DNA of 33,034 bases from Rummeliibacillus sp. POC4 (GCF_003576525.1 NZ_QWUA01000055.1:1-33034), one strand, 5' to 3'. Positions 9,364-17,449 are shown, counted from the stretch's first letter. Made by a program: numbers and translations. Notes: generated by a model from the letters alone, not told the origin.

Positions 9364-9594
9364 TTGGAAGAAAAAGATAAACATCATATTTCAATAGGTA
9401 CAGAAGGCATAACAAATCAAGAAGTAGAAGTCTTTAATCCTATAAAGTCGGATAACGAAGCAATGGGGCTTCAATCTAATGAGAAAAGGTGGGAATTGCA
9501 TAATAAACCAAAAGGAATAAAGTATATTGGCTATGGAGTTGTTATATTTTTTATTATTATTTTCATATGTACGATTGTTTTTCAGTTTGTGTAA
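9364..9594 (+). CDS. small C-terminal-anchored membrane protein, unknown
   Basis: Protein of 76 aa with a charged N-terminal half and one hydrophobic C-terminal segment (about IGYGVVIFFIIIFICTIVF), the layout of a tail-anchored or single-span protein. The AGGAGG at 9350-9355 lies only 2 bp from the ATG at 9358 but 8 bp from the in-frame TTG at 9364, so TTG is the better start. It follows the 8881 gene closely on the same strand, suggesting a two-gene unit. I do not recognise the family. Confidence 0.6.
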   Translation: MEEKDKHHISIGTEGITNQEVEVFNPIKSDNEAMGLQSNEKRWELHNKPKGIKYIGYGVVIFFIIIFICTIVFQFV

Positions 9595-9676
9595 CACTAT
9601 TAGTACCGAATATATAGTTAGAAAAAAATACATGCAGTTTCGAAATATTTAAATGATTATCAGGAGGACTCATCTA

Positions 9677-10090
9677 ATGCAAAATAGCAATAAAGAATGG
9701 ATTGGTGCAGCTGCAATTATTATTTTACGGGGTAAATTGTTGATGGTTCGTGGCAAGGGCAGAAATAGTTGGAGTGTACCCTCAGGTGGCATTGAGCATA
9801 GTGAGTCTTCCGAGCAAGCTTGTATTCGTGAGGTGTGGGAAGAAACAGGATATAAAGTAAAAATAATTCGAGATTTGCATACAAAGGAAGCAGTGATTGA
9901 TGCGTTCCATGTCACAACAGATTATTTCTTATGTGAAATCATCGCTGGAGTTATTACTTATCACGATCCAGATAAAATTATAGTAGAAATTGCTTGGAAA
10001 TCGGTTGTTGAACTGGAAAAACTCCCTCTTGATTATCCTGAAGACAAAGATATTTTACTAACTCTATTAAAAACTTCAATGCATAATTGA
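9677..10090 (+). CDS. Nudix hydrolase
   Basis: Pyrophosphohydrolase of the Nudix superfamily, probably cleaving nucleoside diphosphate-X compounds or oxidised nucleotides; the substrate cannot be read from sequence. The full Nudix box G-x5-E-x7-REVWEETGY lies at residues 37-59 with all catalytic glutamates present. The start is taken at ATG 9677, giving 137 aa, because AGGAGG sits 9 bp upstream. An earlier in-frame ATG at 9653 has no ribosome binding site. It is followed by a strong terminator. A MutT-type function is only one possibility. Confidence 0.88.
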   Translation: MQNSNKEWIGAAAIIILRGKLLMVRGKGRNSWSVPSGGIEHSESSEQACIREVWEETGYKVKIIRDLHTKEAVIDAFHVTTDYFLCEIIAGVITYHDPDKIIVEIAWKSVVELEKLPLDYPEDKDILLTLLKTSMHN

Positions 10091-10137
10091 AATGGCTATG
10101 TAAAAAATGAAATTATAATCCTAAAAAGAAATAGATA

Positions 10138-10166
10138 AAAACGTCGCTGTAATTCAGTGGCGTTTT
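10138..10166 (+). terminator. rho-independent terminator after Nudix gene
   Basis: AAAACGTCGCTG (10138-10149) pairs with CAGTGGCGTTTT (10155-10166) with wobble pairs and a 5-nt loop, ending in T-rich sequence. Confidence 0.88.
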
Positions 10167-10243
10167 TATTAAGCTTCGAGAGAAAGAGAGGCAGGCAAAA
10201 GTTTTTCTTGTATTAATACGATTATTAAAGCAACTACATTTAT

Positions 10244-10435
10244 ATGAACCAATTCATAATGGGGCAACGCAAGTGGATGAAAGTTGCAATTTCAGTAGAA
10301 AAGAAGAAAAAAGTTTTACAGACATATTTTAAAAATGGGCTAGATGTGGACTATGTATCACTTCGTCGCTATTTAATCGAATATGGTTTTATGGAGAGAA
10401 CGGATGATTGTTCGATATATTGGGTGAAAGAATGA
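10244..10435 (+). pseudogene. decayed DUF2087-type protein fragment
   Basis: A 63-codon open frame whose end (VDYVSLRRYLIEYGFMERT...IYWVKE) strongly resembles the C terminus of DUF2087 proteins, which are often found with transcription regulators. Compared with my memory of that family, the stretch normally lying between the KKKKVLQTYF-like helix and the DYVSLRR helix (with a YTE-EVN motif) is missing, and so is the N-terminal part. No ribosome binding site precedes the ATG. I read it as a relic with an internal deletion, although a short expressed peptide cannot be excluded. Confidence 0.6.
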
Positions 10436-10452
10436 ACTAAGGGGCTGATTTT

Positions 10453-11289
10453 TTGAAATCTAACTATTATTCAATTGGACAAATGGCGAAGATGACTAAT
10501 TTATCTGGTCAAACCCTACGTTATTATGATCGAATTGACTTATTTAAACCAATTTATACAGATGCTTTGACAAATTATCGCTATTATACAGAATCGCAGC
10601 TTTATACGTTGGACCTCATTAAAAGTTTGAAATACGTCGGAACTCCTCTTGATAAGATTAAAGAGGTACAACATTATGCTGTGGAGGATATGATTCCTTT
10701 TTTAGAAGAACAGGAAAAGAGGATAGAAAATCAGTTAGCCCAATTAAAAGAGGCTCAATATATATTACGTAAGACTAGAAAACAAATGCTTGAACAACTT
10801 TCAATCCCTAGCTTTGGCGAAGTATACGAAAAGCGAGAAGATGCTTCACGTATACTCTGTTTAGAGGTAACAAACGTTACAGCTGAATCTACTTCAGCAG
10901 AAGATACTATAAAACTAATGAAAGCAATTGAAAATGAGGGCAGCGTACAAACAACTCGATACGGAAGTATATATCCTTTGAAAAACTATCATTCTATAAG
11001 TGATATTATCTATCAATTTATTTTCATACCCATATTGACGGAAAAGTCTATTGAATTAGCCGAGGATAACATCACAGTAAGATTAATGCCTTCTGGTCGT
11101 TATGCTAGTATTGCTTTTGTTTATTCTCCAAAGGCATATATTGAACATTATAAAAAGTTATATGCATATATCGAGAAAAAGCAGATTCAAACAGAAATGG
11201 ACGTCTTTGAAATTGTTATGCCAATGCACTATTCACCAAACAAGGAAGAACAGGTCATCGTTGAGTTAAAGTTGAAAATAGAAGATTAA
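10453..11289 (+). CDS. MerR-family multidrug-efflux regulator (BltR/BmrR-like)
   Basis: Transcriptional activator. The N-terminal MerR winged helix (residues about 5-74: YSIGQMAKMTNLSGQTLRYYDRIDLFKP then TNYRYY) is followed by a long dimerisation coil (about 80-118). A C-terminal GyrI-like effector-binding domain (about 130-278) is of the BmrR type that senses lipophilic drugs. The start is TTG at 10453, 8 bp after AAGGGG. It lies immediately upstream of an MFS efflux pump, whose promoter carries a perfect dyad in a 19-bp spacer, exactly as for MerR-controlled genes. Drug-responsive activation of the pump is the likely role. Confidence 0.9.
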   Translation: MKSNYYSIGQMAKMTNLSGQTLRYYDRIDLFKPIYTDALTNYRYYTESQLYTLDLIKSLKYVGTPLDKIKEVQHYAVEDMIPFLEEQEKRIENQLAQLKEAQYILRKTRKQMLEQLSIPSFGEVYEKREDASRILCLEVTNVTAESTSAEDTIKLMKAIENEGSVQTTRYGSIYPLKNYHSISDIIYQFIFIPILTEKSIELAEDNITVRLMPSGRYASIAFVYSPKAYIEHYKKLYAYIEKKQIQTEMDVFEIVMPMHYSPNKEEQVIVELKLKIED

Positions 11290-11293
11290 ACTC

Positions 11294-11324
11294 TTGACCT
11301 TATAGTTGCTATAAGGTTTATCTT
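11294..11324 (+). promoter_or_regulatory. MerR-type promoter and operator of the MFS gene
   Basis: TTGACC (-35, 11294-11299) and TATCTT (-10, 11319-11324) are spaced 19 bp, the over-long spacer that MerR regulators untwist. ACCTTATAG-TTG-CTATAAGGT (11297-11317) is a perfect 9-bp inverted repeat between and partly under the -35 box. This is direct sequence support for control of the pump by the preceding MerR protein. Confidence 0.88.
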
Positions 11325-11370
11325 TGAAGGAGCGGTTTACATTGCTATAAAAAATGATTGGAGCATCCTC

Positions 11371-12576
11371 ATGGGTAACAACAAGAATAATATGGTTTTA
11401 ACAATATTATTAGGGAACTTATTTATTGCTTTCTTAGGAATCGGACTTGTCATTCCTATATTGCCAACGATTATGAATGAATTTAAGATAAGTGGATCTG
11501 TAGTTGGGTATTTGACAGCTGCTTTTGCGTTGACGCAACTAATCGTTTCACCTTTTGCTGGGAAAGCAGCCGATCGTTTTGGTAGAAAAATTATGATTGT
11601 ACTTGGACTATTTATATTTGCACTTTCAGAATTATTATTTGCTGTTGGTCAAAGTATTGAGGTTTTATTTTTATCACGTATTTTGGGTGGTATTAGCGGA
11701 GCTTTCATCATGCCAGCAGTGACAGCTTTTATCGCAGATATTACAACATTTGAAACCCGTTCAAAGGCACTTGGCTATATGTCAGCTGCCATCAGTACAG
11801 GTTTTATTATAGGACCGGGGATAGGGGGATTCTTAGCTGAATTCGGTACAAGAATCCCATTTTTTGCAGCTGCAATTCTAGGATGTGTTGCGGGCTTTTT
11901 ATCTTTAGTGGCGTTAAAGGAACCAATACGACGACAAAATGTAAATGAATCTACGGAAACAGAAAAAACAAATAGTTTACGTAAACTATTGATGCCGATA
12001 TTCTTAATACCATTTAGTTTAATTTTTATTTCATCATTTGGTTTAGCATCATTTGAATCCTTTTTTAGTTTATTTGTAGATAAGAAGTTTAACTTTACAC
12101 CATCTGATATTGCAATTGCGATTACAGGTGGAGGTATTATGGGAGCAATCGTACAATTGTTGCTATTTGACCGATTAACAAGAAAGATTGGTGAGATTAA
12201 CGTCACTCGGTATAGTCTCATATTTTCAGTCATTCTTGTATTTCTCGTTACCGTGGTTAATGGTTACTTGTCAATTATGCTAGTGTCCTTTTTTGCATTT
12301 GTCGGCTTTGATTTAATCCGTCCAGCCCTTACAACATATTTATCTAAAATCGCTGGGGATGACCAAGGTTTTGTCGGTGGCTTGAATTCGATGTTTACTT
12401 CTTTAGCTAATGTTATTGGACCGATAATTGGAGGGCTGCTGTATGATGTGAATATCAATTACCCGTATTATTTTGCAACGGTCTTATTAATAATTGGTTC
12501 AATTACTGCATTCGTATGGAGAGACTCGAAGAAGATGATGAATAAGAATTCGATTAAAGAAATAGCAGAGGAATAA
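11371..12576 (+). CDS. MFS multidrug efflux transporter (NorA/Bmr/Blt type)
   Basis: Twelve-helix proton-coupled drug exporter of the DHA1 family, 401 aa, in the cytoplasmic membrane. MFS motif A (GKAADRFGRK, near residue 65), the LSRILGGISGAFIMPA segment and antiporter motif C (GYMSAAISTGFIIGPGIGG, near residue 140) are present. The start ATG has GGAG 8 bp upstream. It is expressed from a MerR-type promoter, with the regulator gene directly upstream, like the bltR-blt arrangement. No polyamine acetyltransferase (bltD) follows. The exact substrate range cannot be read from the sequence. Confidence 0.93.
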   Translation: MGNNKNNMVLTILLGNLFIAFLGIGLVIPILPTIMNEFKISGSVVGYLTAAFALTQLIVSPFAGKAADRFGRKIMIVLGLFIFALSELLFAVGQSIEVLFLSRILGGISGAFIMPAVTAFIADITTFETRSKALGYMSAAISTGFIIGPGIGGFLAEFGTRIPFFAAAILGCVAGFLSLVALKEPIRRQNVNESTETEKTNSLRKLLMPIFLIPFSLIFISSFGLASFESFFSLFVDKKFNFTPSDIAIAITGGGIMGAIVQLLLFDRLTRKIGEINVTRYSLIFSVILVFLVTVVNGYLSIMLVSFFAFVGFDLIRPALTTYLSKIAGDDQGFVGGLNSMFTSLANVIGPIIGGLLYDVNINYPYYFATVLLIIGSITAFVWRDSKKMMNKNSIKEIAEE

Positions 12577-12604
12577 GAATTCGAATTTTTTCTCTAAAAA
12601 GTAA

Positions 12605-12637
12605 AAGGCTCCGTATTCTATCATTAGAAACGGGGCT
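12605..12637 (+). terminator. rho-independent terminator after MFS gene
   Basis: AAGGCTCCGT pairs with ACGGGGCTT with one bulged G, and an inner TTCT/AGAA extension. TGTTTTAT follows. Confidence 0.82.
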
Positions 12638-12739
12638 TGTTTTATATATGAAAGGGCATATCTGTGTAAATTAAACAGAATTTTCTGATATAATATATTT
12701 TCGATATATAAAATAATTATATAGTGGAGGAAAAGTGAG

Positions 12740-13299
12740 ATGAAAAGAATTTATGTCGTTCGACACTGTAAAGCAGATGGGCAAGAAGTTGAAGCATTAT
12801 TAACAAAAGAAGGAAAAAAGAACAAGCGGAAAACCTAGCATTACTTTTTAAAGATAAAAATATTCAAAGAGTAATTTCTAGCCCTATGACGAGAGCTATT
12901 CAAACAATTGAACCTTTTACGAATAAAACAAATTTAAACATACAAGTAGATGAGAGATTATCGGAACGTATTTTAAGTATCGAAAATTACCCTGATTGGA
13001 TGGAAAAGTTAAAGCAGACGTTTGATAATATAGATTTAAAATTTAAAGGTGGAGAATCAAGTAGGGAAGCGAGTGAACGTATTTTTAATGTAATCAATGA
13101 AGTAAAAGATTCTGATACCGAAAATACGATCATCGTTAGTCATGGAAATATTATTACATTGCTGTTAAAAAAGTTAAATCAGGAAGTATCATTTGAAGAT
13201 TGGAAAAAAGTCACCAATCCAGATGTCTTTTTATTAGAATATAGCGAAGGTGAATGGTGCTATAAGAGAGTATGGAATTTGGATGAAATAGTTAAGTAA
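12740..13299 (+). pseudogene. histidine phosphatase family protein, frame broken at an A6 run
   Basis: Two overlapping frames together encode one intact-looking phosphoglycerate mutase-like histidine phosphatase. The first begins at ATG 12740 (after GGAGGAAAAG) with MKRIYVVRHCKADG, carrying the phospho-accepting His of the RH motif, and stops at TAG 12836-12838 after 32 codons. The rest (EQAENLALLFKDKN, ISSPMTRAIQTIEP, and the second catalytic His in VSHGNIITLLL) is in the -1 frame up to 13299. Joining at 12814-12820 would give 186 aa, a normal length. The junction is the heptamer A-AAA-AAG. Either one A was lost (mutation or sequencing error), or the product is made by -1 frameshifting or transcript slippage. 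Confidence 0.75.
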
Positions 13300-13397
13300 C
13301 TTATTGAAATGATTGTTCCTTCTAACAAACTGTTCAGATCTTCTGTTATGAAGTTAAATTTACTGATACAATAATAGTAGAAAGAAGGAATAGTTTA

Positions 13398-14087
13398 ATG
13401 AAAAATGGAGGAATAACCGCTAAGCGCTTGCTTATTTATATAGCAGGTCTTTTTATTTTGGCGCTAGGGATTAGTTTTTCAATTGTAGCAAATTTAGGGG
13501 TTTCACCAGTTTCATCGCTTGCTTATGCAATTACGCTTGCAACGGGAATTTCTGTTGGGATGACAACTATCTTTGCAAATATCATTTTTATCATAATTCA
13601 AGTCTTATTAAACCGTCGCATAGATTTAAAAGATTTTGGTATCCAATTGATTGTAGCCTTTTTATTTGGTTTCTTTAATGATGCAGCACTTTGGATAACA
13701 GAACATTTTTTACCCACTCCAAATTCAACACTTGATAGTTGGATATATATGATCATCAGTCTATTTATAGTAGGTTTTGGTCTTGTATTTTACTTGAACT
13801 CAAAATTGCCTTTAATGCCTTATGATTCATTGACATACGTTATTAGTGATCATTTTAAATGGAAATTTAGCAAAGCTAAGATAATTAGTGATGTAGCAAA
13901 TGTTATCTTGGCAACTATTGTATGTTTAGTTACAATCCATAGACTTGGTTCAATCGGTATTGGGACGATTATTGCGGCATATATGGTTGGTAAAATTATT
14001 GCCTTTTATATGAAACTTATGAAGGATCCCCTTAATCATTGGCTTTATAAGTCAAATCCAGAAAAAGAACAACAGATACGTTCTTAA
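13398..14087 (+). CDS. YczE/YitT-type integral membrane protein
   Basis: Polytopic membrane protein of 229 aa with about five to six hydrophobic segments (first RLLIYIAGLFILALGISFSI). The GVSPVSSLAYAITLATGISVG and PLMPYDSLTYVIS segments resemble the repeated halves of the YczE/YyaS/YitT family, whose function is poorly known. A GAAGGAA ribosome binding site is upstream of the ATG. It stands alone, flanked by the broken phosphatase gene and a terminator. A transporter-like role is plausible but not shown. Confidence 0.8.
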   Translation: MKNGGITAKRLLIYIAGLFILALGISFSIVANLGVSPVSSLAYAITLATGISVGMTTIFANIIFIIIQVLLNRRIDLKDFGIQLIVAFLFGFFNDAALWITEHFLPTPNSTLDSWIYMIISLFIVGFGLVFYLNSKLPLMPYDSLTYVISDHFKWKFSKAKIISDVANVILATIVCLVTIHRLGSIGIGTIIAAYMVGKIIAFYMKLMKDPLNHWLYKSNPEKEQQIRS

Positions 14088-14119
14088 ATTACCAGTAAGG
14101 ATTGTCTGCAAAATAATAA

Positions 14120-14145
14120 AACTTCCGGAAACGGAGGTTTTTTTC
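14120..14145 (+). terminator. rho-independent terminator after the YczE-like gene
   Basis: AACTTCCG-GAAA-CGGAGGTT: an 8-bp stem closed by a stable GNRA tetraloop at 14120-14139, followed by a T-tract. Confidence 0.92.
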
Positions 14146-14237
14146 TTTTAAAAATGAAATTTCAAAGACCATTTAAAACTGTATTATGTGAAAAGTTTCT
14201 GTTTATCGTCTGGAGGGGTTGTTGTATAGTAAAAAAA

Positions 14238-14266
14238 TTGATAATATACTGAAATTACTATATAAA
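14238..14266 (+). promoter_or_regulatory. possible sigma-A promoter of brnQ
   Basis: TTGATA (14238-14243) and TATAAA (14261-14266) with a 17-bp spacer, 34 bp before the ATG. The region is very A/T-rich, so chance matches are possible. No T-box or clear CodY box was seen. Confidence 0.5.
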
Positions 14267-14299
14267 ATATAAAATTTAAGTAATAAGGAGTTTTAGATC

Positions 14300-15640
14300 A
14301 TGCAGTCAAAAATATCTTTTTCAACATATGCAGTAATTGGGACCATGTTATTTGGAATGTTTTTTGGAGCAGGTAATCTAATCTTCCCAATCCAGCTTGG
14401 TCAGCTATCAGGTACACATTTTTGGCCAGCACTGATCGGTTTTTTAGTAACTGCAATTGGCCTACCTTTTATGGGGATTCTGGCAATTGGTTTATCAGGG
14501 AGTAATGGTTTACGTGATTTAGGTAGTCGTGTTCATCCATTGTTTGGAATTGTTTTTTCATTAGCACTTTATTTAACAATTGGCCCATTCTTTGCGATTC
14601 CTCGAACAGCAACGGTACCATTTGCAGTAGGGATTGAACCTTATGTCTCATCCAACCATATCACTTTAATGTTGGCGTTGTTTAGCTTGGTATTCTTTGC
14701 TATTGTTTATTATCTATCGTTAAATCCAGCCAAAATTATGGATTATATCGGAAAATACTTAACACCTGCATTTTTAGTATTCTTATTTATTTTGATCATT
14801 ACAAGTATTATTTCTCCAATGGGGAGCTTTAAAAATCCTGTAGGTGAATATGTGGATCAAGCGTTTATGAAAGGTTTTAAAGAAGGATACAATACAATGG
14901 ATGCGTTGGCATCGTTAGCCTTTGGTATTGTTGTGATTAATGCGATAAAGAGTCAAGGCATTACAAGTACAAAAGAGATTGCTAAAGCAACTTGGAAATC
15001 TGGAATTTTCGCAATGGCACTTATGATGCTTATTTATGGCTTTATCACATACATGGGTGCAACAAGTATCGAAGCAGTTGGTTCATTTGAAAATGGTGGA
15101 TTAATCTTTGCAGCAGTTGCGAAGCATTATTTTGGCTCTTTCGGTGGTATTCTTTTAGCAATTATCATTGTTCTAGCGTGTTTAAAAACAAGTATTGGGT
15201 TAATCACATCATGTAGTGAATTTTTCCACGAAGTATTCCCAAAAGTAAGTTATAAATGGTTTGTATTTATCTTATGTTTTGTTTCATTTGTTATCGCAAA
15301 CTTTGGTTTAAACAATATTATTCAATTCGCTGTACCAGTTTTAATGTTCTTATATCCGTTAGCAATTGTCCTTATTCTACTGACATTAGTGGCACCAGTA
15401 TTTAAAGCACGTCGTAGTGTCTATGCTTTGTCTATGTTTTTAACATTCTTTGTAAGTCTGATTGACGGGTATAAATCCTTAGTTGCAAGCTTACCAGAAG
15501 CAAAAGTTAGCTTTTTAGATTCAATTGAAACGTTTTATGCAAGTGTGTTACCTTTTTATGAAATTGGTTTAGGCTGGGTAATCCCTGCGATAATTGGTGC
15601 GTTGGTTGGATATGTTTATGCACTTATAAAAAAGGCTTAA
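14300..15640 (+). CDS. brnQ: branched-chain amino acid:cation symporter BrnQ
   Basis: Twelve-helix membrane carrier (446 aa) importing leucine, isoleucine and valine with Na+ or H+. The N terminus (GTMLFGMFFGAGNLIFPIQLG) is the LIVCS-family signature, and the GPFFAIPRTATVPF segment near residue 95 is also typical. The C terminus ends VGYVYALIKKA. An AAGGAG ribosome binding site precedes the ATG. It is a single gene convergent with the sigma/anti-sigma operon and shares a bidirectional terminator with it. Confidence 0.94.
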   Translation: MQSKISFSTYAVIGTMLFGMFFGAGNLIFPIQLGQLSGTHFWPALIGFLVTAIGLPFMGILAIGLSGSNGLRDLGSRVHPLFGIVFSLALYLTIGPFFAIPRTATVPFAVGIEPYVSSNHITLMLALFSLVFFAIVYYLSLNPAKIMDYIGKYLTPAFLVFLFILIITSIISPMGSFKNPVGEYVDQAFMKGFKEGYNTMDALASLAFGIVVINAIKSQGITSTKEIAKATWKSGIFAMALMMLIYGFITYMGATSIEAVGSFENGGLIFAAVAKHYFGSFGGILLAIIIVLACLKTSIGLITSCSEFFHEVFPKVSYKWFVFILCFVSFVIANFGLNNIIQFAVPVLMFLYPLAIVLILLTLVAPVFKARRSVYALSMFLTFFVSLIDGYKSLVASLPEAKVSFLDSIETFYASVLPFYEIGLGWVIPAIIGALVGYVYALIKKA

Positions 15641-15676
15641 CCAATGCTCTAGTGTTTCTGTTTTAAATAAAGTTAA

Positions 15677-15713
15677 AAATACCACTTAGATATCAGTTTT
15701 CTAAGTGGTATTT
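15677..15713. terminator. bidirectional terminator between brnQ and the anti-sigma gene
   Basis: Perfect 14-bp stem AAATACCACTTAGA (15677-15690) with TCTAAGTGGTATTT (15700-15713). A- and T-rich flanks allow use by the convergent transcripts on both strands. Confidence 0.88.
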
Positions 15714-15725
15714 ATTTAGATTTAA

Positions 15726-16766
15726 TTATTTCTTTGTAAAACTAATAAAGGGTTTTCCATTCGCTAAACGGACTCCAACTGTATAGTCAATTCCTTTTAA
15801 TTCCTTTTGAACAGAAGATTTTTTAAGATAAATTGAGATGGCATTCTTTAGTTCTTGCTGTATTTCCTTGGAAGGTGGTGCTGTAAATTTCGTGTCTATA
15901 TATGCATATCCATGCTCTTTTCGTGCCATATGTGTTGTTGTTTTCATATTCATATAAGACTTTCCTTTAACAGCTTCTCCTAAATCATTTGCAATTCCCA
16001 TCATAATGGCCTCTATTTCACGCTTTCTAATGTTAAAGTGGTGAACTTTTATCTCTTTTAGTTTAATATCTTGGTCTTTAGCTTCTTCTTTTAAGTCATT
16101 AATGATCTTATTTTGAGTTGATTTTGGGATATCATCAGGCATTTCTAAATATATTGTATAAGAGAACCAGTTTTTTTGAAGACCTGCAAGAGTTTCATAT
16201 TCGTCACCTGAATACCCGTATTTTTTAAATATGGTCTTTGTAAATGTTGATACTTTATCAATGTTTGTGTCCCATTTTTCATGACTTTTATCATGCGAAA
16301 CCTCATTACTATAAAAGTCTAAATGATAGTCATCAATCCCTTGTTCAGTAAGTAGTTTTTTAATCGATGGGGTCATTTTGCTTTGGCTTTTTTTTAATTC
16401 TTTGTCTGATACATTATATAGACCAATTGAGATCTTATAGTTATTACCAAAGGTTTCTCCGATAGTAACATTTTTGTAACCGTTCTTTTTAAATAATTCA
16501 TCTAGTTGATCTATCAGCTTATGTTCTCCGTTTGTATTCTTTATTTCTAGAGGAAGTATTTTGTTTGCAACATCTGCCATTGTAGTTGAATATAAGGGAG
16601 AAAATAGAACAATTATAATAGTAATAACTGCTGTAATCCAATAAGGCTTTTTAGATCGTATTTTGGGTGGTGCAGTTAATATACGATTACGTAAAGAGGA
16701 TTTTGCTTTTTCAGTTAAACGGAATTCGTCATTTAATTCTTTAAAAGGTTCAGATGAATTCTTCAT
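15726..16766 (-). CDS. membrane anti-sigma factor of the adjacent ECF sigma
   Basis: A 346-aa single-pass protein. The N-terminal cytoplasmic tail is about 40 residues (LNDEFRLTEKAKSSLRNRIL), the membrane helix lies near 42-60 (PYWITAVITIIIVLFSPLYS), and a lysine-rich extracellular domain of nearly 290 residues follows. Its first 17 bases overlap the end of the sigma-factor gene, the usual arrangement for ECF sigma/anti-sigma pairs. It has an AAGGAGGG ribosome binding site within the sigma gene. It lacks a zinc-binding anti-sigma motif and does not clearly resemble RsiX. A DUF4030-like ectodomain is my best but uncertain guess. The role as anti-sigma factor is inferred from topology and context. 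Confidence 0.72.
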   Translation of the reverse strand: MKNSSEPFKELNDEFRLTEKAKSSLRNRILTAPPKIRSKKPYWITAVITIIIVLFSPLYSTTMADVANKILPLEIKNTNGEHKLIDQLDELFKKNGYKNVTIGETFGNNYKISIGLYNVSDKELKKSQSKMTPSIKKLLTEQGIDDYHLDFYSNEVSHDKSHEKWDTNIDKVSTFTKTIFKKYGYSGDEYETLAGLQKNWFSYTIYLEMPDDIPKSTQNKIINDLKEEAKDQDIKLKEIKVHHFNIRKREIEAIMMGIANDLGEAVKGKSYMNMKTTTHMARKEHGYAYIDTKFTAPPSKEIQQELKNAISIYLKKSSVQKELKGIDYTVGVRLANGKPFISFTKK

Positions 16767-17271
16767 AGATAAATCCCTCCTTCAGTAATTCATTCTTTAA
16801 TGCGATAAGAGCTCGTTTCAGTGTCATTTTTACTTTACTTTCAGACCAATTTAATATTTCGGCAGTTTCCTTTGTGGAAAATTCCTTTAATTTGCGTAAA
16901 ATTATGACTTGCCGATAATGCCAACTTAAATTTTGTAGTGCAGTATATAGTTCTTCACTTTGTGTACTCATTGCAACAAATTGTTCGGGTTGAGGCTTTG
17001 TATCCATCTCATTCATGGAAAGTTTGAAGAAATGTTTCAAAGGATGTTTTTTTCTTAGATGATCAATTACATGATGGTGAGCTATAGAAAATAGCCATGT
17101 TTTCTCCGTTGATTGATGATGAAAAGAGTTATATTTTTCAAAGGCTTTGATAAAAACTTCCTGTGTTAAATCCTCCGCTAAAGGATAATCCTGTACCATT
17201 AAGAAGATAAAGGTTAGGATAGCTTCACCATATTCGTCAAACAAAGATGCAATACTTTTACTGTCAGGCAT
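16750..17271 (-). CDS. ECF sigma factor, SigX-like
   Basis: RNA polymerase sigma factor of 173 aa. Region 2 includes LAEDLTQEVFIKAFEKYNSF and the EKTWLFSIAHHHVIDHLRKK promoter-recognition helix. Region 4 includes WHYRQVIILRKLKEFSTKETAEILNWSESKVKMTLKRA. The pattern is close to Bacillus SigX (STEKTWLxSIAxHxxID, SESKVK). The ATG has AGGAG upstream. A TGTGAC-N17-CGTC element 27-53 bp upstream fits ECF autoregulation. It is translationally coupled to the downstream membrane anti-sigma gene. The regulon is probably envelope-related by analogy. Confidence 0.9.
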   Translation of the reverse strand: MPDSKSIASLFDEYGEAILTFIFLMVQDYPLAEDLTQEVFIKAFEKYNSFHHQSTEKTWLFSIAHHHVIDHLRKKHPLKHFFKLSMNEMDTKPQPEQFVAMSTQSEELYTALQNLSWHYRQVIILRKLKEFSTKETAEILNWSESKVKMTLKRALIALKNELLKEGFIYEEFI

Positions 17272-17297
17272 ATATTTCGCTCCTTTCTATACACTTA

Positions 17298-17324
17298 GAC
17301 GGAAATCTAATAATAACGGTCACA
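17298..17324 (-). promoter_or_regulatory. ECF autoregulatory promoter of the SigX-like operon
   Basis: On the minus strand TGTGAC (17324-17319) and CGTC (17301-17298) are 17 bp apart, close to the SigX-type TGTAAC-N17-CGAC pattern. It is 26 bp upstream of the sigma-factor ATG. Confidence 0.65.
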
Positions 17325-17405
17325 AAAATATTTTTATTTAGTAAAATTTTGTATTATATGTATCTATTGATGAATTATAAAGATCCTACGAATTTAAAAC
17401 ATATA

Positions 17406-17449
17406 AAAAGCAGATAGTTTATGAGGAAACTCATTGGCTATCTGCTTTT
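17406..17449 (-). terminator. terminator of the minus-strand MFS gene
   Basis: AAAAGCAGATAG (17406-17417) pairs perfectly with CTATCTGCTTTT (17438-17449), with an inner ATGAG/CTCAT extension. It lies 5 bp beyond the stop of the MFS gene. Confidence 0.88.

Noticed and set aside
11342-11350. TTG-CTA-TAA mini-frame after AAGGAG upstream of the MFS gene, as a leader peptide
   Set aside because: Only two codons and no attenuator hairpin; the AAGGAG is more likely incidental.
11775-12233. Open frame of 152 codons antisense to the MFS pump
   Set aside because: Low-complexity shadow of transmembrane codons with no initiation signal.
12669-12684. CAGAATTTTCTG near 12670 as a CodY box
   Set aside because: Only a partial match to the CodY consensus and not placed convincingly relative to a promoter.
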